Shown here one piece after another: positions 56,808-64,000 of a stretch of 64,000 nt of DNA; within the stretch, counting starts at the first letter, position 1, and each line of letters starts with the position of its first letter. Source of the stretch: Sialis fuliginosa (Eukaryota > Arthropoda > Insecta > Megaloptera > Sialidae); the NCBI GenBank assembly GCA_961205875.1, contig OY540812.1, positions 1,178,001-1,242,000 on the forward strand, given 5' to 3'. A program made the translations under genes and the position numbers. The notes under the pieces are model-generated. The model saw nothing but the letters and a program-made list of their open reading frames with translations. It was not told where the DNA came from and did not search any database.

Positions 56808-57308
56808 AGGTATAGGCACCAGTTATGGCCGCTTTAAAAGTTTCTGTGATTGACAGACTTCCTTTTTGTAATTCTTATGAACTCGTGTTACTAATAAAAT
56901 AAGTAACTCTTTATTTAATCAATTTAATTACCAAAGTCCGTTTGTTTTTTAAATTTTGTTCATGTTTTTTCTCCAGTAATGGATAAAGTTAAACCAGTGA
57001 TAGACACAAAAAAGAATAATAAAAGATATAAAAGAAAGAATCGTCAAATTTGAAACAATGTAAAGCAGTTGCTATGATAATATAATAATTAATAAATAAA
57101 TTATACTAATAATTAGTTTAAATGTCCACCATTTTGACACCTAATGGCCGATTGTCATCAAATCACGCTGTAAGACAGTTAAATGTATATAGATTAATAT
57201 TCAAAAATGGTAGTATGTAATCAAATATCAACAAATATTTCTAATTCAGTACATTTAATTTAAAAATAGCCATTACTGGGGTCATATCCAAGACTGGTGC
57301 CGGTACCT
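56808..57308 (-). mobile_element. Family A MITE, reverse, both ends present
   Basis: AGGTATAGGCACCAGTTATGG to AGACTGGTGCCGGTACCT, with TA on both sides (56806-56807, 57309-57310). 501 bp; the loss is around 'CACGCAGTGATGGACAC'. Confidence 0.9.
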
Positions 57309-58000
57309 TATGTACTTTAAACTATATCTTGGATTTTTTTATAGCATTTTTTTGTTTCATCAAAATTTTGAAAAATGGCTACGATTAGACATTACTGCGG
57401 TTAAAAAAATTTTCGTAAAAAAAAAATTAAAAATTCGACTGAAAATTTCAGAATTTTTAATTGATACTGTATTTTCGTCAGTTTTTAATATTTTGACTTG
57501 AAATTTTTTGGTGATATTTTTGAATTCATATACTTTAAGAAAATGTATTTTTAAATCGATTTTTTTTACCCAAGACAGTGGTGTTCTCTCTTAAAGTTTT
57601 TTTGAGAAAACTATTTATATTATATAGAAGATAGTTACTTAAAAAATGCTATTTTTTAATTGTTTTTGATGACAATACGTACAAAGTGTGGTATATGCAA
57701 TATGCATACAATTGTGATGTTTGTAAAGGACGCAGATATGACGTCATATGTTTGTTTATGCGTCGACATGTCCATCTAGTTTTTTCATCTAAAGTTTTTG
57801 CATTGATTTAATATTTTATTATTAACATAAATGGAAAATACGCACGTTCCTATTAGTTTATTGTGATTAGATATTTTTTTAATATATGTGCAGTGGCGTC
57901 CTCAGTTTTTTTTATAAATTTAAAAAATATCAACTTTAAATTTTTTTTATGAATTTAATAGTAATACATAATTGTGCATATAAATACAAATAATGTAGGT
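57309..58000. other. Unassigned AT-rich stretch
   Basis: No repeat family could be assigned. 'GTGCAGTGGCGTCCTCAG' at 57890 may be a lone hAT-type end. Confidence 0.35.
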
Positions 58001-58155
58001 ACTTAAGTACAATTTTTTTAATTGTACTTAAGTTTATATCCTTAAGTACAATTACTCTACAAAAATATGTACCTATGAAGTTTATTAAGTACATTTAACT
58101 TTTAAAACATGTCGTGTACATACTTAAGTATGTGTATGGAAACCTACTTAAGTTC
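58001..58155. repeat. Cluster of ACTTAAGT palindromes
   Basis: A perfect 14-bp inverted pair (58001-58014, 58020-58033) is followed by further CTTAAGTA/ACTTAAGT blocks near 58040, 58089, 58122 and 58144. CACTTAAG-like sites are known targets of NK2-class homeodomain factors, but here the repetition may simply reflect slippage. Confidence 0.5.
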
Positions 58156-58559
58156 TTGCACAACTTGAGTTTAATGATTTCAATTATAATTTCATAATTT
58201 TTTTTATCCTCGAATTATTTGAGAAGAAATTGTAATAAAAAGTTATTGTAATAAAAAAATGTAAATCATGTTTATTTTATTAATTGATCAATATAACCAA
58301 AAGAATCACTTCCGGTTAAATAATCGGTAAATGCAAATTAATAAAAATAAACGTGTTTTTTTTTTACCTCATCTACCTAAAAACATAACTAATGTATTTC
58401 CTGTTTTAAGGAAAAACATAAAGCCACACGCGGTGAATTTTAAATTCGGTAGCTCTTAACTTACAAATTGTCCGAAAGAACAACGCGCGGCTGCCTGAAA
58501 TACAGTGGCGTTACAGAAAACAAAATAAGGAGAAATTAAACTCTATAGTGCCAATAATG

Positions 58560-58760
58560 ACTGACTCATCAACGCCCAGCCCATACCCCTGGACCTAGAT
58601 ACGTGAAATTTTAAGGGTGATTTCCTTTTTTGTAACGTAACAACCCACTAAGAAATATTTTTTTTAAATGCGCCCCTAAGACGGGTAAAAAGGACGATCT
58701 TTTTTTATTTTTTTAAGTTTTTTTTTTTTAAGTAAGTAAAAATTAATACAACGCGGTCGA
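58560..58760 (-). repeat. Dispersed repeat related to 48300-48440
   Basis: 'CCCCTGGACCTAGATACGTGAAATTTTAAGGGTG' and 'AACCCACTAAGAAA' are the reverse of blocks inside element W ('AAATTTCACGTTTCTAGATCC', 'CTTTCTTAGTGGGT'). Confidence 0.65.
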
Positions 58761-58783
58761 GTTTTTAGTGGGTAGTAAGTTAT

Positions 58784-58963
58784 CAGGGCCGTAACTACCA
58801 CAGGGGTCGGGAAGATTGAGGAACAAAAATAAAGTCATTACAATTAGTACCAACGAAAAGAAAAAAATCTTCAATTTTTTTATATTGTATATATTTTACA
58901 TATAACGATGGCCCCTCGGTTATTTGCAGCCCCGGGGTCTCAGAGCCTCTAGTTACGGCCCTG
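58784..58963. mobile_element. Element BB, 180-bp hAT-type MITE
   Basis: TIRs CAGGGCCGTAACTA and TAGTTACGGCCCTG are flanked by a perfect 8-bp duplication TAAGTTAT (58776-58783, 58964-58971). No transposase. A 61-aa frame across it is an artefact. Confidence 0.94.
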
Positions 58964-59051
58964 TAAGTTATACATATCATCGTTCTAACACTGCATATGT
59001 CGATTTTTAGATAAACGTCTGGAGTAACCGAAATAATATTTCGAGTTTTAA

Positions 59052-59521
59052 GGCGACTATTACACTATCAAAGAAATATGATATTTCTTTGATCAAAGAT
59101 TTTATAATATTTACCTTCATAATATTTCTATGATCATAGTTAATGACAGTCTCTTATACATATTTGATCAAAGTTTTTTGACGTCAAAAACAAAATGGCG
59201 ACTACCAAGTTATCACTGACAGTTACAGTTACATAATTATTAATATATGAATATCAACAAAATCCAGTATTATATGATAATCTTCTTATTGATTATAAAA
59301 ACCACAATACACGGTTGTAAATTCAAACCTCGATTGCGTCAATTGACGAACATCCACGCACTGATATTCAAAAGGCACCAAAAAAGATGAAAATATCCCT
59401 AGATAATATTGAGAAAATATTATCAAATATTTTATGTAGTGTAATAAAACAAAATCTCGTATTTTATCAAAGAAATATGATCAAATCTTTGACATATTTA
59501 TTTGATAGTGTAATAGCCGCC
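59052..59521 (+). mobile_element. Family B Harbinger-like MITE, copy 4
   Basis: GGCGACTATTACACTATCAA to TTGATAGTGTAATAGCCGCC with TAA duplicated (59049-59051, 59522-59524). 470 bp; ~25 bp missing from the left subterminal repeat. Confidence 0.93.
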
Positions 59522-60209
59522 TAATGAAATTTTTATAATTGGATGTAGTTATGCAGAAAATAATTAACTGTTTTAAGCTTTATAAAAAATACCTGATAAC
59601 ACAGGCCCACGAAAAAATATTAAGGTGTTACATATTTTGGGCAATGAAAATTAATTTTAATTTATATTAATTTTCAATTTTTTTTAATCAAATCTAATTA
59701 ATGACTTTTATAGATCAGACTTTTTTCTTCAATTTGACTTATTTTGTATCGCTGTATGACGATTTTTGACCGAGTTATTTGAGATCAAAGAGTTTGTTGA
59801 TTAATACTTAATAACAATAAAATCTATAAACTGCTGTTTCATTTCATAAAAAAATTATTTGTCTTAACCTAAAACTAGTATACTAAATATCTTAATTAAT
59901 AAAAGTGGTCCAAATTATTGATCCAATATTATTATTTTTTGTCTCTTCCTAAATATATTATAAATTGTGCATGTTGTTTTGACCCACACATGCCCGCCAC
60001 TGTATTTCTACATATATATACATATCCCTCCTTATCTGCAATCGCCGGTAAGGTTTACGTACAAACAGTGTTTGATTTTAAACTATGGTTAATTAGTAAA
60101 ACAGGCAGGTAAGATTGTCCACCTGCACCTGTGCTGGATGCCCCCTCCCACCTCACTGCACCCCTTGCCGTTCACTATCTCGTACTATTCACCACTTACA
60201 CATATAATA
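59522..60209. other. Unassigned AT-rich stretch
   Basis: No repeat was recognised. A C-rich patch lies at 60118-60180 ('GCCCCCTCCCACC'). Confidence 0.4.
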
Positions 60210-60211
60210 TA

Positions 60212-60578
60212 AGGTACTGGCACCAGTCTTGTCAAGGACCCCAGTAATGGGAATTTTTATTAAATGTACTAAATATGTTGATATTTGATTACTACCATTT
60301 CTGAATATTAATCTATATACATTTAACTGTCTTACAGCGTGATTTGATGACATGAGGCCAATAAGTGACAAAATTGTGGACATTTTAAGTAATTATTAGT
60401 ATAATTTATTTATTAATTATTATATTATCATAGCGACTGCTTTACATTGTTTCAAATTTGACGATTCTTTCTTTTATATCTTTTGTGTCGTAGTACTTAT
60501 CATTAGCAAGTGTCCATCACTGCGTGCTCATTATTAGTTTTAAATAAAAGGCTATAATTTTAAAAAGAAACTATATTT
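60212..60578 (+). mobile_element. Family A MITE, 3'-truncated
   Basis: AGGTACTGGCACCAGTCTTG after TA, through 'GTGTCCATCACTGCGTGCTC', ending at 'GAAACTATATTTCC' before a C run (60587-60597). Confidence 0.85.
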
Positions 60579-60689
60579 CCTACTACCCCCCCCCCCCTCC
60601 CTCTTGTAAAGGGTCGTAAAATCTGATTTAATTAATCGTGTTATGTTTTTTTAAATTGATATTTACTTCGACATATTAAATGTCATTTT

Positions 60690-60929
60690 GACGTTTGAAT
60701 TTTAGATTTTGATTGATGTAATGTCAAAAATTAAAAATACACAAAAAAATAATCAGGTGCGTCTTAAGAAAAATTTCGAACCAATATTTTTTATTAAAAT
60801 TGTATAAAAATTAAATGGCTATGGCAATTTGTCTGAACACTATCGGTTTTTATTTAAATTGTTGAATAATTAACTACCTTTGGTGAATTTAGCACGAGGA
60901 AGCACTGTGCATTTACTTGACAGATGGGT
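60690..60929 (-). mobile_element. Family C fragment, reverse
   Basis: 'GACGTTTGAATTTTAGATTTT GATTG' to 'GCATTTACTTGACAGATG'. Confidence 0.8.
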
Positions 60930-61031
60930 TTTTTTATATCCTTCAACTTAAAAATAAATGAATTCTCATTAGATACCTACCGATTGCATGGTCTAGGTTA
61001 AATCTTATTTAAAATATTCAGTAGACATTTT

Positions 61032-61145
61032 CAGGGCTCTTCTAAAAGTGAAGAAGAGCCCTGAATATATCCACTGCAATGTGTGACGAAACGTTGGCCG
61101 ATAACACGACCAAACCGACGCGGCTTACACCCAGAAGCCAAGAAT
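61032..61145 (+). repeat. J module with 12-bp terminal hairpin
   Basis: The CAGGGCTCTTCT/AGAAGAGCCCTG hairpin (61032-61043, 61052-61063) is followed by TCCACTGCAATGTGTGACGA AACGTTGG and 'ACGCGGCTTACACCCAGAAGCC'. It is the complete form of the fragments at 4558-4640 and 9351-9369. Confidence 0.75.
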
Positions 61146-61554
61146 CGCGGAACCCTCAAGACTTACTTATAATAAATATGAAAGTAAGTAACATTGCTTA
61201 TTAAGAAATCATCTTAAGTTATCATTATATTTGATTGAAATTTTTTCACACACATTTTCTTGGAATTGTAATAAATAATTTTATTAAAGTGTGTTGAATA
61301 TAAATAAGTACTTAATAATTACAATCACGAATGGTATTATATGACAACCATATCATAATTCTCTTTTAAAACATTTCGTTCTAAGAATATTTAATAATAA
61401 TGTTATAGATTTCGCTCGTCTATTATATTTCAAATATGTAATTCGTAATCTTTAAACGTAAATATTTATATTCTTAATAATATTCATGTTGGTTTTCTTG
61501 AAATAGATTTTTATTCTTTAACTTTATGATACAAGATCTTGGCTTCTAGGTGTA

Positions 61555-63420
61555 AGCACTTTTAGAAGAGCCCTGAAGATGTCCACTGCAATGTGTTTCG
61601 AAACGTGGCGTTGAATATAGGGTAAAAAGGGTGCGGGTTAGGGCATTTTATAGCCTTAATGTTAATGATGTATGCTATGTATATTTCGAAAAAAAAGTTT
61701 GAATCTGTAGGATCGCGCCAAGCTGAGATATTAACTATTCAATTTACTTCTTTGTTAGCGTATGAGTTTTAATTTGTTTTTTTAGTTTTAACTTGTTTTT
61801 AAAAAGGGAAGGAGCACGCGAAGGTCTTTAAGTGCGTGATGCTCTTAAAGATAATAGTGTAAGCTACATTTTAAAAAAAAACTGGAGTCTCTTCGATCGC
61901 GCCAAGCTGAGATATTAACTATTCAATTTACTTCTTGGTTAGCGTATGAGTTTTAATTTGTTTTTTTAGTTTTAACTTGTTTTTAAAAAGGGAAGGAGCA
62001 CGCGAAGGTCTTTAAGTGCGTGATCCTCTTAAAGATAATAGTGTAAGCTACATTTTAAAAAAAAACTGGAGTCTCTTCGATCGCGCCAAGCTGAGATATT
62101 AACTATTCAATTTACTTCTTGGTTAGCGTATGAGTTTTAATTTGTTTTTTTAGTTTTAACTTGTTTTTAAAAAGGGAAGGAGCACGCGAAGGTCTTTAAG
62201 TGCGTGATGCTCTTAAAGATAATAGTGTAAGCTACATTTTAAAAAAAAACTGGAGTCTCTTCGATCGCGCCAAGCTGAGATATTAACTATTCAATTTACT
62301 TCTTGGTTAGCGTATGAGTTTTAATTTGTTTTTTTAGTTTTAACTTGTTTTTAAAAAGGGAAGGAGCACGCGAAGGTCTTTAAGTGCGTGATGCTCTTAA
62401 AGATAATAGTGTAAGCTACATTTAAAAAAAAACTGGAGTCTCCTCGATCGCGCCAAGCTGAGATATTAACTATTCAATTTACTTCTTGGTTAGCGTATGA
62501 GTTTTAATTTGTTTTTTTAGTTTTAACTTGTTTTTAAAAAGGGAAGGAGCACGCGAAGGTCTTTAAATGCATGATGCTCTTAAAGATAATAGTGTAAGCT
62601 ACATTTTAAAAAAAAACTGGAGTCTCTTCGATTGCGCCAAGCTGAGATATTAACTATTCAATTTACTTCTTGGTTAGCGTATGAGTTTTAATTTGTTTTT
62701 TTAGTTTTAACTTGTTTTTAAAAAGGGAAGGAGCACGCGAAGGTCTTTAAGTGCGTGATGCTCTTAAAGATAATAGTGTAAGCTACATTTTAAAAAAAAA
62801 CTGGAGTCTCTTCGATCGCGCCAAGCTGAGATATTAACTATTCAATTTACTTCTTGGTTAGCGTATGAGTTTTAATTTGTTTTTTTAGTTTTAACTTGTT
62901 TTTAAAAAGGGAAGGAGCACGCGAAGGTCTTTAAGTGCGTGATGCTCTTAAAGATAATAGTGTAAGCTACATTTAAAAAAAAAACTGGAGTCTCTTCGAT
63001 CGCGCCAAGCTGAGATATTAACTATTCAATTTACTTCTTGGTTAGCGTATGAGTTTTAATTTGTTTTTTTAGTTTTAACTTGTTTTTAAAAAGGGAAGGA
63101 GCACGCGAAGGTCTTTAAGTTCGTGATCCTCTTAAAGATAATAGTGTAAGCTACATTTTAAAAAAAAACTGGAGTCTCCTCGATCGCGCCAAGCTGAGAT
63201 ATTAACTATTCAACTTATTTGTTAATTTATCAATTTTAATTGATATTTTCGGTTATTTTTTTATGGGGAGAGAGGGCAGAAAAATAAATCTCGGTGATTT
63301 TGATACGGATCTTTGCTTCTTTAAAAGTGCCCTGAAGATGTCCACTGCAATGTGTGACGAAACGTTGAATATAGGATATATAAGGTGCGAGTTAGGACAT
63401 TTGAAAAAAATCTTAATAAT
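61555..63420 (+). repeat. Composite: J module, 184-bp tandem array, J module
   Basis: The left J is at 61555-61650 (CTGAAGA 61573-61579, GAAAC 61600-61604, then GTTGAATATAGGGTAAAAAGG). The right J is at 63315-63400 (CTGAAGA 63332-63338, GAAAC 63359-63363, GTTGAATATAGGATATATAAGG). The two are direct ~100-bp repeats around the array, like long terminal direct repeats. Confidence 0.72.
61711..63215 (+). repeat. Tandem array, 8 units of 184 bp plus a partial unit
   Basis: Units start with GATCGCGCCAAGCTGAGATA at 61711, 61895, 62079, 62263, 62446, 62630, 62814 and 62998, and a partial unit at 63182 (one unit begins GATTGCG). Each contains 'GGGAAGGAGCACGCGAAGGTC' and an A-run. Units 2 to 8 are almost identical and unit 1 shows a few differences, so homogenisation is recent. 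No open frame crosses the unit. Confidence 0.95.
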
Positions 63421-63835
63421 TAAAGTCACTTACCCTTTTTACCCCTCCCAAGGTACGCCCTTGAATTCCTCCTCCACCCTTATCGGTTAATACCTGCACA
63501 TACACTCATATGGAAGCATATATATGTAACTATGTGACGTCACATACCATTAAATAAACAAGTAATAAATAATATTGATTGGCCATACTCGATTAGCAAT
63601 GGGTTGATGCAAGTGCGAATGAGATGGGGCTAGTTGCCGGTGTTTGTGCGCGAGTGAGACAGGTACAGCCAGGTTACTAACCTGACCGACTCTGGTTCAC
63701 TTCTAGAACTCCAGCGCCTTCTACATATACTCGAATAATTATTATTCGATTGCAGAATTTTTAAGACTCGTATTCGAACTGTGGACGCTATGGGATACGA
63801 TTTTAAGGGTTGCCAACTTTGGGTAATATTAATAC
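63421..63835. other. Unassigned stretch
   Basis: 63520-63560 contains 'ATGTGACGTCACATACC', a TGACGTCA palindrome. The rest is unassigned, with an 80-aa minus-strand frame of no recognisable family. Confidence 0.4.
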
Positions 63836-63837
63836 AT

Positions 63838-64000
63838 AAATATCGGTATGGAGAACCATACATGACTTCCATGTTCTTTCTATCTTTTTAAATAATTTTA
63901 AAATATGAATTTTTTTTTTAATATTTTATTTATATAACCTACTACTATGAATATAAATTTCGTAATACATAAAAAACATATATGGGCAAATCCACAGAAC
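63838..64000 (+). mobile_element. Family F copy, left part, cut by window end
   Basis: 'AAATATCGGTATGGAGAACCA TACATGACTTCCATGTTC' and 'TTTATATAACCTACTACTATG' match the F left end (46346 onward). It continues beyond the window. Confidence 0.83.

Larger units (their letters stand above)
17482..64000 (+). other. Sox intron 2 (at least 46.5 kb, right end outside window)
   Basis: It starts with the donor GTGAGT within the HMG box. I looked for a downstream exon encoding the rest of the box (AG followed by two bases completing Gly, then Lys-Lys/Ser-Trp) and saw none up to 64000. All recognised content is repeats. That it is one uninterrupted intron is inference. Confidence 0.65.

Noticed and set aside
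61711-63215. Tandem protein repeat or rDNA spacer
   Set aside because: No open frame crosses the 184-bp units and I see no rRNA sequence. It is better described as a satellite-like array.

Overview
This is an AT-rich window of animal nuclear DNA, almost certainly from an insect. The one confident gene is a Sox transcription factor whose partial HMG box is of the SoxF type (Drosophila Sox15-like). The non-LTR tails ('CCACGCGGAAAAAGGCGCGAG', 'CACGCGGACGAAGACGCGGG') are of a kind common in insects, and a TTAGG array is present. I cannot name the species or order. There are no operons, bacterial-style genes or CRISPR arrays, and I recognised no tRNA or rRNA gene.

Gene layout: a short first coding exon (690-754, + strand) and a 605-bp second exon (16877-17481) join across a 16.1-kb intron with matching phase (2/2). 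The joined frame gives 223 complete residues and stops inside the HMG box, at a phase-1 donor (17482). I found no exon with the rest of the HMG box, so 17482-64000 is read as the start of a second intron longer than 46.5 kb. The stretch 1-689 is probably 5' UTR and promoter.

Nearly everything else is repeats, named here by letter. A: ~570-bp MITE, TIR AGGTACTGGCACCAGT, TA target, about 17 copies or pieces (the dominant family). B: ~490-bp PIF/Harbinger-like MITE, TIR GGCGGCTATTACACTATC, TAA/TTA target duplications, 4 copies. C: ~0.6-0.8-kb repeat running from 'CATCTGCCAAGTAAATGC' to 'CTTCGATATTGCGAGGAAGC', about 10 pieces. D: ~340-bp MITE, TIR ATGTCCGGTAT, 2 copies. E, U, V, W and BB: hAT-type non-autonomous elements with 8-bp target duplications. 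F: ~0.7-kb repeat with ends 'CATGACTTCCATGTTCT'. G and H: TIRs containing GGGGTAA. J: short conserved module 'CCTGAAGATGTCCACTGCAA...GACGAAACG'. K: 2.7-kb long-TIR element. L, N, O, R, X, Y, Z and CC: further inverted-repeat elements. There are also RTE-like LINE tails, a 184-bp tandem array (61711-63215) bracketed by J modules, a 730-bp palindrome (25517-26240) and a TTAGG array grown inside a D terminal repeat.

The clearest biology is a developmental regulator with giant introns built from nested MITEs, one of which (CC) ends only 40 bp before the exon-2 splice acceptor. The most unusual structural signal is a recurring CTGANGA-N-stem-GAAA fold (hammerhead-ribozyme-like) in four unrelated contexts. 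No six-frame reading outside the Sox exons looked like a conserved protein; short open frames elsewhere fall inside repeats.
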